Of a stretch of DNA of 64,000 nt, positions 16,758 to 25,278 are shown piece after piece (within the stretch, counting starts at the first letter, position 1; every line of letters starts with the position of its first letter). Below the pieces are notes generated by a model. The model was not told the origin of the DNA and did no database searches. It saw only the letters and a program-made list of their open reading frames with translations. The DNA is from DASQUK01 sp963717085 (GTDB lineage: Bacteria > Actinomycetota > Acidimicrobiia > Acidimicrobiales > VFJN01). The position numbers were made by a program, and so were the translations under genes. Where the stretch lies: contig CAVQVM010000015.1 in the NCBI GenBank assembly GCA_963717085.1, forward strand, positions 62,001 through 126,000. Reading direction: 5' to 3'.

Positions 16758-18275
16758 CTAATTCGGGGTGTTCCTCACGTCGACCTTCGTCTTCGAGAGG
16801 AACAGGACCGTGTGGGCTGCAGCGTCGGACATCTGGTCGAGCGCGACCAGACCGAGCCCCGGCGCGGTGGCGCCAGGACCGGAGTCCGTACCCGCGAAGG
16901 TGTCGCAGGCCGCGTGGTAGCAGGGATCGAGCTGCGCGTCGGCGATGCCGCCGTACTGCACGACCTGCTCCGCCGTCTTGGGCACCTCCGCACCGGTGAA
17001 CAGCCCGCCGGCCGGAATGCCCTCGGCGATGAACGGCCCGTAGTCGGACCGGCCATCGAAGGCCGTGGGCTCGTTGACCAGTCCCTGGCTGGCGAAGTAG
17101 TCGACGAAGACGTCCTCGATGAACCCCGAACCCGTGGGTCCCTCGGGGCCGGCCGTCCCGTCGCCGTCATAGACGAATCGGGCGAAGTTCGGCGAGCCGA
17201 TCATGTCGAAGTTCAACATCGCCAGGATGTCGTCCTTCTCGTCCTGGGTCAGCCCTTCCACGTACTTGGTCGACCCGACGAGCCCGAGCTCCTCGGCGCC
17301 GTACCACATGAACCGCAGCTTGTTGCGCGGCGTCCGACCCTGGGCGGCGAAGACCTCGGCGATCTCCAGGATCCCCCCCGAGCCGCTGCCGTTGTCGTTG
17401 ATCCCCGGCCCTTCGGGCACGCTGTCGAGGTGCGCCCCGATGACCACGGTACGGCTCGGGTCGCCGCCGGGGGTCTCAGCGACCACGTTCACGCTCTCGC
17501 CGAGGTCCTCGAGGACCTCCGTCTTGACGCGGGCGACGGTCCCGGGGTCGTTGAGGTCGACGCCAACGGCGAAGCTGGTACCCACCCCGGGGATGTGGAC
17601 GCCTTCGGCGCCCAGCGGGAGGTTGTTGGGAACTGCCGTCCGGCCCGGCTGTCCCTCGTTGAACAGGATGATCGCCGAGGCCCCCGCCTCCTGGGCCATG
17701 GCGGCCTTCTGGACGTAAGGGCAGGTGCCGCGCTGGATCAGCGCGATGTTCCCAGCGACAAACCCTGCGAAGTCCTCCACCTCACACCCGCTGGTCGACG
17801 TGTTCGGGTCGGCACCGGGCGGAAGCACCAGGTCGACCCCTTGCACGGGAGCCGTCACGTCGCCGCTTCCTGTGAACGACACGAAGTCGCCGTCAAACGC
17901 CGGTCGCGACCCCGCCACGAAGACCTGGGGCTCCGGAGCGGTCTCCTCGAGCACCGGTGCCGAGCCTTCCGTGAACGCCTCGACGTAGGTGAACTCGTCC
18001 AGGCTGACCTCGTACCCGGCGGCCTGCGCCCGCTCGACGATGTAGTCCACCGAGGCGTCGTAGCCGGCCGTCCCGGCCGCGCGGTTACCGCCGTTGGCGT
18101 CGGCGATCTGCTGGAGCGCAAGCTGGTGCTCGCGGATGCCTGCGACCGTAACCGCCTTGCGAAATCCTCGGCTCTCGTCGATCGGATCGGCCGAGGCGGA
18201 TGTCGCCCCGACCACCAGCACGACAGCCGCGAGCACCACCAGTGATGCCCGCTGTGCGATTCGTCGACCGCTCAT
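16758..18275 (-). CDS. Secreted M28 aminopeptidase with PA domain
   Basis: A 505-residue zinc peptidase. The ATG at 18275 follows GGAGGG; a more distal GTG is less likely. A signal peptide covers about residues 1-32 (LVVLAAVVLVVGATSASA). The protease-associated insert spans about 110-230 (GNIALIQRGTCPYVQKA, AGASAIILFNEG). The M28 domain carries the metal ligands: GAHLDSV (His, Asp), GINDNGSGS (Asp), YGAEELG (catalytic Glu and ligand Glu), NFDMIGSP (Asp) and CYHAACDTF (His). It resembles the Streptomyces/Vibrio leucine aminopeptidase group, which trims peptides outside the cell. Confidence 0.93.
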   Translation of the reverse strand: MSGRRIAQRASLVVLAAVVLVVGATSASADPIDESRGFRKAVTVAGIREHQLALQQIADANGGNRAAGTAGYDASVDYIVERAQAAGYEVSLDEFTYVEAFTEGSAPVLEETAPEPQVFVAGSRPAFDGDFVSFTGSGDVTAPVQGVDLVLPPGADPNTSTSGCEVEDFAGFVAGNIALIQRGTCPYVQKAAMAQEAGASAIILFNEGQPGRTAVPNNLPLGAEGVHIPGVGTSFAVGVDLNDPGTVARVKTEVLEDLGESVNVVAETPGGDPSRTVVIGAHLDSVPEGPGINDNGSGSGGILEIAEVFAAQGRTPRNKLRFMWYGAEELGLVGSTKYVEGLTQDEKDDILAMLNFDMIGSPNFARFVYDGDGTAGPEGPTGSGFIEDVFVDYFASQGLVNEPTAFDGRSDYGPFIAEGIPAGGLFTGAEVPKTAEQVVQYGGIADAQLDPCYHAACDTFAGTDSGPGATAPGLGLVALDQMSDAAAHTVLFLSKTKVDVRNTPN

Positions 18276-18468
18276 CCCTCCCCCTCTCCGGCCCCGGAGG
18301 AGCCGCAGCTCTGCCCTCACCTGGGCGTCCAGGTGACACCGCCTCCGTGTGCCACCGTGGGCGGCAACCTAGCCTCCGGGACCGAGGCTCGCCGTGGGTC
18401 GTGCGGTCCGCGTGGCGGGATCGTGCTCAACGGCGAGACGAGCGACATGACACATTTCCAGCAGGTCC

Positions 18469-19470
18469 GTGATGACCGAGCGTGAGGCGACCATCCGACG
18501 GGCGTTGCCGTCGCAGGCCGACCTGAAGGCCCGTCGCGAGCACTGCTCCGTCGACGGGCGATTGCTCGCGTCCCTGGGGGCCGCGGTCGGCCACCAGATC
18601 CGCATTCGCCGCACGGAGACCGAGTACGGCTTGTACACCGTCAGCGAGTGGCGGGACGAAGACGACGCCGATGTGGTCCGCCTCGGTCTCACGGGGCGCC
18701 GGCGCCTGGGGACTGACGACCCGTTCGACGGCGCGGTCGTGCTCCCGGCGGCCGATCCGACCTTGTCGGACGCCGCCGCCGAGGCCGCCGATGACCTCGT
18801 GGAGCGCCTCGACGACGACGGCGAACACCGAGGACTGATCGTGATCGCACCCCACGGCGGCGACATCGAGCGCCACACGGACGAGCAAGCCGAACACGTC
18901 GCGTCACGCCTCGCCGCGTTCGGCGTGAGCTCTTGGCGGTGCAAGGGGTGGAAGGACCGCCGCCCCGACCGCACCGGCGGGGCGGCGGAGTGCTGGCACA
19001 CGACCTCGACCGACATCAACCCGTCCAGCTTCCCCGGCCTCGCCTCGGTCATCGATCGTGGGTTCACCCACGCCGTGGCGTTCCACGGGTTCGACGAGGC
19101 GGAGATCCTGATCGGCGGCACGGCACCGGCGGCGCTGAGGGAGGAGATCAAGTGCGCCATCGAGGCGGCCACCAGCGGCTCGGGCATCTGGGTACGCATC
19201 GCGACGCCCGACGACGAGTTCGGCGGTGACGACCCCTGCAACATCGTCAACCGCCTCACCGACCGCACCGCCGGAGGCATCCAGATCGAACAGTGCTTGA
19301 CTGCCCGCCGGGTCCACGGAACGGCCATCGCCAACGCCGTCGCCGCCGTCTACGCGCGCAGGCTCCCCAGGCCCCGTCCGCCATGGCAACAGAGCCTCGA
19401 CGAGCTCATCGGGTGGGTCCGTGGTGCGGCCCGGCGCGTGCTCGACTGGGGTTCGCGGCAGAGGCGCTGA
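18469..19470 (+). CDS. Poly-gamma-glutamate hydrolase family protein
   Basis: A 333-residue member of PF05908 (PghP/YjqB type). The N-terminal 110 residues are extra; the family signature follows: VIAPHGGDIERHTDEQAEHV, then WRCKGWK, ECWHTTSTDINPSSFPGLA, DRGFTHAVAFHGFDE and ILIGG. The conserved His, Glu and Asp build a zinc site in the phage gamma-PGA hydrolase PghP. The bacterial relatives are mostly uncharacterised. No signal peptide is seen. The start is a GTG at 18469 or the ATG three bases on. Divergent from the M28 gene. Confidence 0.85.
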   Translation: MMTEREATIRRALPSQADLKARREHCSVDGRLLASLGAAVGHQIRIRRTETEYGLYTVSEWRDEDDADVVRLGLTGRRRLGTDDPFDGAVVLPAADPTLSDAAAEAADDLVERLDDDGEHRGLIVIAPHGGDIERHTDEQAEHVASRLAAFGVSSWRCKGWKDRRPDRTGGAAECWHTTSTDINPSSFPGLASVIDRGFTHAVAFHGFDEAEILIGGTAPAALREEIKCAIEAATSGSGIWVRIATPDDEFGGDDPCNIVNRLTDRTAGGIQIEQCLTARRVHGTAIANAVAAVYARRLPRPRPPWQQSLDELIGWVRGAARRVLDWGSRQRR

Positions 19471-19551
19471 TTGGGGTCCGGTGCAGGCCGGCGTGCACGA
19501 CCGCCGGCGCGAGCCGCAGGGCGTGTCGGGGGGCGTCGCTACCATCGCGGG

Positions 19552-20691
19552 GTGGATCGTGAACGCTTCCCCGGGCTCCGTGACGACTGGGTCCGGCTCG
19601 ACGGCCCGGCCGGGACCCAGGCCCTCGACGACGCCATTGAGGCCGCCGCGGCCTGGTGGCGGTCCGGGGACCCGGCCAACGCGCACGGTCCGTTCCCCCA
19701 GGCGGCCGCCACCGATGCGCTCGTGTGGTCGACCCGCCAGGCGTGCGCTGAGCTCCTCGGCGGCCAGCCGGAGGGCATCGCCTTCGGCGAGTCGATGACC
19801 TCCATGACGATGCGGTTCGCCGCCGCCGTGGGCCGGACGCTCGGTCCCGGTGACGAGGTCGTCGTGACGCGGCTCGACCACGACGGCAACGTGAGGCCGT
19901 GGATCGTTGCGGCCGAGCGCGCGGGCGCCACGGTGCGCTTCGCAGAGACCGACCGCGACACGCTGGCCCTCGAACCTGCGCACGTCGCCGCGGCCCTGTC
20001 CGAGCGCACCCGGTGGATCGCATTCACGGCCACGTCCAACGTCACCGGCACGGCCCCCGACGTCGCCGCCATCTGCCGTCTGGCCCGCGACGCCGGAGCC
20101 CACACGTACGTCGACGCCGTCGCCGCCACCCCGCACCGACAGGTCGACCGCCGGGGCTGGGGCGCCGACGCCGTCGTCTGCTCCGCCTACAAGTGGTACG
20201 GACCGCACGTCGGGGTGTTGAGCGCCGACCCTGCCCTCCTGGCAGGCCTGCATCCGGACAAGCTCGTCCCTTCCCCCGACACCGTGCCCGAACGCTGGGA
20301 GCTCGGCACCCTCCCCTTCGAGCAGCTCGCGGGGGTGCGGGCCGCGGCCCGGTTCATGCTCGATCGGGTCATCCCGCACGGCTGGGTCGAGGAGCAGGTA
20401 CTGGGCGACAAGCTCGATGCCGGGCTGCGGGCGATCGACGGCGTAGCCGTGCTCGGCGAGCGCCGCCCAGGCGACGCCCCGACCCGTTGGTTCACGGTGG
20501 CCGGGGTCGAGCCCGAGGACACCGCCCGCCGGCTGGCCGAGCACAGGGTCGCGGTGTGGAGTGGCACCAACTACGCCTGGGAGATCGCCCAGTGGCTCGG
20601 GCTGGGCGACGCAGGGGCCGTGCGGGCCGGGCTCGTCCACTACAACGACGCGACGGACGTCGACCGCCTCCTCGATGCCCTCGCCGGGTAG
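19552..20691 (+). CDS. Cysteine desulfurase-like aminotransferase (class V)
   Basis: A 379-residue fold-type I PLP enzyme of the SufS-like branch (TIGR01976 type). Visible features are GPAGTQALDDAI, FGESMTSMTMRFAAAVGRTL, RLDHDGNVRPW, TATSNVTGTAPD, HTYVDAVAATPH and SAYKWYGPHVG, whose Lys binds PLP. The mobile loop that carries the catalytic Cys in true desulfurases is not evident (LVHYNDATDVDRLL near the end lacks it), so another reaction is possible. GTG at 19552 gives a natural N-terminus (VDRERFPGLRDDWVRLDGPA). The LLM oxidoreductase follows after 7 bp. Confidence 0.85.
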   Translation: MDRERFPGLRDDWVRLDGPAGTQALDDAIEAAAAWWRSGDPANAHGPFPQAAATDALVWSTRQACAELLGGQPEGIAFGESMTSMTMRFAAAVGRTLGPGDEVVVTRLDHDGNVRPWIVAAERAGATVRFAETDRDTLALEPAHVAAALSERTRWIAFTATSNVTGTAPDVAAICRLARDAGAHTYVDAVAATPHRQVDRRGWGADAVVCSAYKWYGPHVGVLSADPALLAGLHPDKLVPSPDTVPERWELGTLPFEQLAGVRAAARFMLDRVIPHGWVEEQVLGDKLDAGLRAIDGVAVLGERRPGDAPTRWFTVAGVEPEDTARRLAEHRVAVWSGTNYAWEIAQWLGLGDAGAVRAGLVHYNDATDVDRLLDALAG

Positions 20692-20698
20692 CCACGCC

Positions 20699-21616
20699 AT
20701 GGGCCCGGGCCCGGCTGCGGGACGGGGCCTGCGGATCGGCGTGCAGCTCCCCGAGGTCGAACGGCACGTGCCGTGGGCCGAGCACTTGGCGATGGCGCGC
20801 GCCGCCGAGGACGTGGGTTTCCACTCGGTGTGGGTCGGTGACCACCTGCTGTACCGCGCTGATGGCCGCGAGGCGCGCGGGCCCTGGGACGCCTGGACCA
20901 TCCTCGCCGCGATCGCGGCGACCACCGAGCGCGTCCGGCTCGGCCCGCTGGTGGCGTGCACCGCGTTCGCGGCGCCAGGCCTGCTCGCGCGGAAGGCGGC
21001 GGCGGTCCAGGAGATCAGCGGCGGACGGTTCGTGCTCGGGCTCGGCGCCGGCTGGAACGAGACGGAGTTCCGCGCCTTCGGCCTTCCCTTCGACCACCGC
21101 GCCTCGCGCTTCAGTGAGTCGTTCGAGATCATCCGGCGCCTCGTCGCCGGCGAGCGGGTGACCTACGAAGGGCGCTTCGAGCGCGTGCACGACGCCGTGC
21201 TGCTGCCGCGGCCGGCCGCCCGCCCTTCCCTGATGATCGGCTCGACGGGCGAACGTGTCCTGCGCACCGCGTTGCCACACGTGGACGCGTGGAACGTCTG
21301 GTACGACCAGTACGGCAACACGCCGGAGGGGTTCGCCGAGGAAAACGCCCGAATCGGCCGGCTCGTTCGGGAAGCCGGTCGACGACCGTCCGACGTCTTA
21401 CGCAGCGCCACGGTGTTCGTCACGCTGGATGGCGGCGGGCGCGACCGACCTCACACGCAGGACGTGCGTCCACTGACCGGCCCGCCCCCGGCGATCGCCG
21501 CCGGGCTGCTGGATCTGGCCGCCGCCGGCGTCGAGGAGGCGATCCTCGTGGTGAGCCCGATCTCGGAACACTCGATACGGACGCTCGGCGAGGTGATCGC
21601 CACGCTCGACGGCTGA
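20699..21616 (+). CDS. LLM-class F420-dependent oxidoreductase
   Basis: A 305-residue TIM-barrel oxidoreductase of the luciferase-like monooxygenase superfamily. LRIGVQLPEVERHVPWAEHL, GFHSVWVGDHLLY, TERVRLGPLVACTAF, LARKAAAVQEISGGRFVLGL and GAGWNETEFRAFGLPF are typical of the F420-using actinobacterial group. The start is the ATG at 20699. It sits 7 bp after the SufS-like gene, so both are probably on one mRNA. The substrate is not evident from sequence. Confidence 0.88.
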   Translation: MGPGPAAGRGLRIGVQLPEVERHVPWAEHLAMARAAEDVGFHSVWVGDHLLYRADGREARGPWDAWTILAAIAATTERVRLGPLVACTAFAAPGLLARKAAAVQEISGGRFVLGLGAGWNETEFRAFGLPFDHRASRFSESFEIIRRLVAGERVTYEGRFERVHDAVLLPRPAARPSLMIGSTGERVLRTALPHVDAWNVWYDQYGNTPEGFAEENARIGRLVREAGRRPSDVLRSATVFVTLDGGGRDRPHTQDVRPLTGPPPAIAAGLLDLAAAGVEEAILVVSPISEHSIRTLGEVIATLDG

Positions 21617-21674
21617 CAGCGCCCGGTGCCGCTCAGGGCCGCGGCCGTCGCTTGCCCGGGTACGCGTGATGCCG

Positions 21675-22862
21675 TCAGGCGACCCGCTGGAGCAGCGTGC
21701 CGGTGCCGAGCCCACCACCGCAGCACATGGTGACGAGCGCGTGCTCGCCGTCACTGCGCTCGAGCTCGTGGAGCGCCTTGGTGACGAGGATGCAGCCGGT
21801 CCCGCCCAGCGGGTGCCCGAGGGCGATGGCACCGCCGTTCGGGTTCACCTTCTCCATGTCGGCACCGCAGGCCTGGGCCCAGGCCAGCACGACGGACGCG
21901 AACGCCTCGTTGATCTCGACCACGTCGATGTCGTCGAGGCTCAGGCCGCTCCGGTCGAGCAGGCGTTCCGTGGCCGGGATCGGCCCCTCGAGCATCAGCA
22001 CCGGGTCGCAGCCGACGAGGCACGTGTGCGCGACCCGCGCCCGGGCCCGCAGCCCCAGCTCCTCGGCCTTGTCCCCGGCCATGATCAGCACGGCCGCGGC
22101 GCCGTCGGCGATCTGGGAGCTGGTCCCCGCCGTGTGGATGCCGTCGTCGCGGGCCACCGGCTTGAGGCCGGCGAGCGCCTCCAGGCTGGTCTCGCGCGGC
22201 ACCTCGTCGACAGCGAACGTGACGGTTTCGTCCAGCCGGCGACCGCCGTCGTCGACCTGCACCGCCTCGATCGGCACCACCTGGGTCTCGAACCGGCCCT
22301 CCTCGAGTGCCCGGCGGGCCCGGAGCTGCGACTCCAGCCCGAAGTCGTCGGCGTCGAGGCGGCTGATGCCGTACTTGGTGGCGATGCGCTCCGCGCCCTC
22401 GAACTGCGACGTGAACTCGTAGTGGGCGGCGTAGCTCCGGTTCACGGGCTTGCCGTGGCCGGCGGCGGCGCCGTCCATGGCGTTGGCTCCGAGGGGGACG
22501 GTGCTCATGTTCTCGACGCCGCAGGCCAGCGCGATGTCCTCGGCGCCCGAGCCGACCAGGCCCACCGCCAGGTTGAATGCCTGCTGGGACGACCCGCAGG
22601 CGCTGTCGACCGTCGTGCAGGCGACCGCTTGGGGCAGCCCGGCGGCCAGCCAGGCGTTGCGGGTGACGTTGCCGGACTGGGCGCCGACCTGGTCGATGCA
22701 GCCGCCGACGACCTGACCGACGCTGCCCGGATCGACCCGGGCGCGATCGAGCACTGCGGACTGGACCGGCCCCAGCATGTCGAGGGGGTGGGTGCGGGCC
22801 AGCGTGCCGTTCTTGCGGCCGACCGCGGTACGGGCGGCCTCGACGATCACGACCTCGCGCAT
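21675..22862 (-). CDS. Thiolase (acetyl-CoA C-acetyltransferase family)
   Basis: A 395-residue thiolase. The acylated Cys lies in TVDSACGSSQQAFN (about residue 90). The His lies in GGAIALGHPLGGTGCILVTK, and the second Cys in VTMCCGGGLGTGTLL near the end. Families of this type cleave 3-ketoacyl-CoA, or condense two acyl-CoAs. It sits 42 bp after the fused acyl-CoA dehydrogenase in the same direction, which fits beta-oxidation of fatty acids or sterol side chains. A GAATAAAGTGTAAGGAATC stretch just upstream resembles GAATAGAGGTTACTG before the dehydrogenase, a possible shared operator or -10. Confidence 0.92.
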   Translation of the reverse strand: MREVVIVEAARTAVGRKNGTLARTHPLDMLGPVQSAVLDRARVDPGSVGQVVGGCIDQVGAQSGNVTRNAWLAAGLPQAVACTTVDSACGSSQQAFNLAVGLVGSGAEDIALACGVENMSTVPLGANAMDGAAAGHGKPVNRSYAAHYEFTSQFEGAERIATKYGISRLDADDFGLESQLRARRALEEGRFETQVVPIEAVQVDDGGRRLDETVTFAVDEVPRETSLEALAGLKPVARDDGIHTAGTSSQIADGAAAVLIMAGDKAEELGLRARARVAHTCLVGCDPVLMLEGPIPATERLLDRSGLSLDDIDVVEINEAFASVVLAWAQACGADMEKVNPNGGAIALGHPLGGTGCILVTKALHELERSDGEHALVTMCCGGGLGTGTLLQRVA

Positions 22863-22904
22863 CGTGTGCTCCTCCTCAGGGGTTTGCGATTCCTTACACT
22901 TTAT

Positions 22905-25061
22905 TCAGCGGATCAACGGGTCCCGGGGCAGGCCCAGGATGCGCTCGCCGATCTGGTTGCGCTTGATCTCCGACGTGCCCCCGGCGATCGACAACGCCCG
23001 GTGCATGAGGACGAGTCGGCCCGACAGCGCTCCCGGCCCGTCGAGGAACGCGCCCTCGGGCCCGGTCAGCTCGGCCAGGATCGCGGCCGCCTCGTGCCCG
23101 TTCTCCGACAGCACCAGCTTGGTGACGTTGCCCTCGGGCCCGGGGCCGCCGCCGGCGACCGCCCGATGGGCGCTCCGCAGGTTGAGCCCATCGGTCGCCT
23201 GGCTGCGGGCGACGTAGCGACCCACGCGGCCGGCACCCCCGGACAGCCGCTCGGGGTGGGCGTCGAGCGGCCCGATCAGCGCCGCACCGGGGACGGCTGC
23301 GCCGCCCTGTCCGCCGCCGATGCTGACGCTCTCGTTGCCGAGCGTGGCGCGGGCCACGGTCCAGCCGTCGTCGACCGGCCCCACGACGTCGTCATCGGGC
23401 ACGAACACGTCGTTGAAGAACACCTCGTTGAAATCGGACCCGCCTGTCGGCATCTTGAGCGGCCGCACCTCGACGCCGTCGGCCTCCATGTCGATGACCA
23501 TGGTCGTGATGCCGTTGTGCTTGGGTGCGTCGGGGTTGGTGCGCACCGTGGCCAGGCCATGCCGGCTGAGGTGCGCCCCGCTGGTCCACACCTTCTGGCC
23601 GTTCACGAGCCAGCCGCCCTCGACCCGGGTGCCACGAGTCTTGATCCCGGCGGCGTCCGACCCAGCGTCCGGCTCGCTGAACAGCTGGCACCAGACGACC
23701 TCCTGGGCCAGCGCCGGCCGGACCCACCGGGCGACCTGGTCGGCGGAGGCGTGCTCGATCAGGGTCAGGATGATCCACGCGGTGATGCCGTAGTTCGGCC
23801 GGCTGACGCCGGCGGCGCCGAACTCCTGCTCGATCACGAGTTGCTCGACTGCGCCCGCGGCCCGTCCCCACGGCCGCGGCCAGTGCGGTATGACGTACCC
23901 CGAGTCGATGAGCGCCCGGCGGCGATCGTCCTCGTCGAGGCCGTCGAGGCCGGCGACGAACGAACGCACTTCCCCGCGGAAGGCCTCGGCCTCCGGCGGC
24001 AGGTCGACCGTACGCTCGCGCCGCACACCCCCGCGGGTCAGGTCCGTGACCGCCAGCGCGGCGGCCTCGGTATCGACGATCGCACCGATGGCGGCGGCGC
24101 GCCGCAGGTAGAGGTGGGCGTCGTGCTCCCACGTGTAGCCGATGCCGCCGTGCACCTGCATGTTGAGCTGCGCGCACAGGTCGGCGGCTGGCACGGCCAG
24201 CGTGGCGGCAACCGCCGCCGCGTAGCTGAACTCGTCGCCCGCGCCCGCGGCCGCGCGGGCGGCGTCCCACACGGCCGCGGTCGCCAACTCGGTCGCCACC
24301 AGCATGTTGGCGCAGTGGTGCTTGACGGCCTGGAACGTGGCGATCGGGCGCCCGAACTGCTCCCGGACCTTGGCGTACTCGCTGGCCGCCTCGGTGCAGG
24401 CCCGGGCGACACCGGTCGCCTCGGCGGCCAGGATCGTCCGGGCCAGGTCGAGCAGGACTGCGTGGCCCCCGGCCACCACGTCGGCCGGGGCGCCGTCGAG
24501 CGTGACGCGCGCGGCCCGTCGCGTGGGGTCGAGGTTCGGATGCGCCTCGACGGTCACACCCGGGTCGTGGACGTCGACGACGGCGACGTCGGCTCCGACC
24601 GGGACGAGCAGGACGTCGGCCAGCCCGGCGCACAGCACGACCCCGGCGGCCCCGTGGGCGGCCCCGCCGCGGATCTCGGCGTCGCCGCCCAGCGCGACCG
24701 CACCGATTGTCGTTCCGGTAGCGAGCCCGGGCAGGAGGCGTTCCTGCGACTCGGCGGGGGCGGCCGCGGCGAGGACGGCGCTGGCGATGACGGTGGGGAC
24801 GAATGGGCCCGGGGCCACGGCGCGTCCCAACTCCTCGACCACCACGACCAGCTCGGGGAGCCCGTAGCCCGACCCGCCCTGCGCCTCGGGGATGTGCAGC
24901 CCCAGCCAGCCGAGGGCGCACAGCTCGTCCCACAGCTCGGGTCGATCCTCGGTCGGCGACTCGAGGAGCTGGCGGGCGGCGGTGGTGGCCCGGTGCTTGA
25001 GCAGGAAGTCGGCGGCCGTGTCGGCGAGCGCCCGGTGGTCTTCGGTGATGGCGATCGACAT
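22905..25061 (-). CDS. Fused tandem acyl-CoA dehydrogenase (FadE34-like)
   Basis: A 718-residue protein with two acyl-CoA dehydrogenase modules. The first (1-340) shows LGLHIPEAQGGSGYGLPELV and GRPIATFQAVKHHCANMLVA with QVHGGIGYTWEHDAHLYLRR. The second (about 360-718) shows WCQLFSEPDAGSDAAGIKTR, NGQKVWTSGAHL and SIAGGTSEIKRNQIGERILG. In M. tuberculosis the FadE34 protein has this architecture and works on steroid side-chain CoA esters, where other family members are heterotetramers of two proteins. A sterol or long-chain role here is inferred. With the thiolase downstream it forms a two-gene operon. Confidence 0.92.
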   Translation of the reverse strand: MSIAITEDHRALADTAADFLLKHRATTAARQLLESPTEDRPELWDELCALGWLGLHIPEAQGGSGYGLPELVVVVEELGRAVAPGPFVPTVIASAVLAAAAPAESQERLLPGLATGTTIGAVALGGDAEIRGGAAHGAAGVVLCAGLADVLLVPVGADVAVVDVHDPGVTVEAHPNLDPTRRAARVTLDGAPADVVAGGHAVLLDLARTILAAEATGVARACTEAASEYAKVREQFGRPIATFQAVKHHCANMLVATELATAAVWDAARAAAGAGDEFSYAAAVAATLAVPAADLCAQLNMQVHGGIGYTWEHDAHLYLRRAAAIGAIVDTEAAALAVTDLTRGGVRRERTVDLPPEAEAFRGEVRSFVAGLDGLDEDDRRRALIDSGYVIPHWPRPWGRAAGAVEQLVIEQEFGAAGVSRPNYGITAWIILTLIEHASADQVARWVRPALAQEVVWCQLFSEPDAGSDAAGIKTRGTRVEGGWLVNGQKVWTSGAHLSRHGLATVRTNPDAPKHNGITTMVIDMEADGVEVRPLKMPTGGSDFNEVFFNDVFVPDDDVVGPVDDGWTVARATLGNESVSIGGGQGGAAVPGAALIGPLDAHPERLSGGAGRVGRYVARSQATDGLNLRSAHRAVAGGGPGPEGNVTKLVLSENGHEAAAILAELTGPEGAFLDGPGALSGRLVLMHRALSIAGGTSEIKRNQIGERILGLPRDPLIR

Positions 25062-25130
25062 GGCTAAACAGTAACCTCTATTCGGCTCACGATCCCGATG
25101 CGGCGAGCGCGGGGCGGGGCTGGGCAGCGA

Positions 25131-25175
25131 ACCGGCGTTCGAAGGCGCCGGAGTCCGTCACATCCGAACGCCGGT
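25131..25175. terminator. 11-bp hairpin downstream of gadB
   Basis: ACCGGCGTTCG (25131-25141) and CGAACGCCGGT (25165-25175) pair perfectly around a 23-bp loop. It lies about 100 bp past the gadB stop on the minus strand and before the dehydrogenase gene start, so it may insulate the two transcripts. No T run. Confidence 0.55.
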
Positions 25176-25278
25176 ACGGGTTCCGGACGCTGATTCACTC
25201 GGTCCGGAGGATGTGGCGCGGCGAGATCGCGGAGGAGCCCGCCACGCCCGAGGCCTACACGGGGCCCACAGGGGTCGT

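Noticed and set aside
21666..25067. A 1133-codon open frame on the plus strand
   Set aside because: It is the antisense shadow of the thiolase and fused dehydrogenase, has no family motifs and is rich in Arg, Gly and Val as expected from GC-rich antisense codons.
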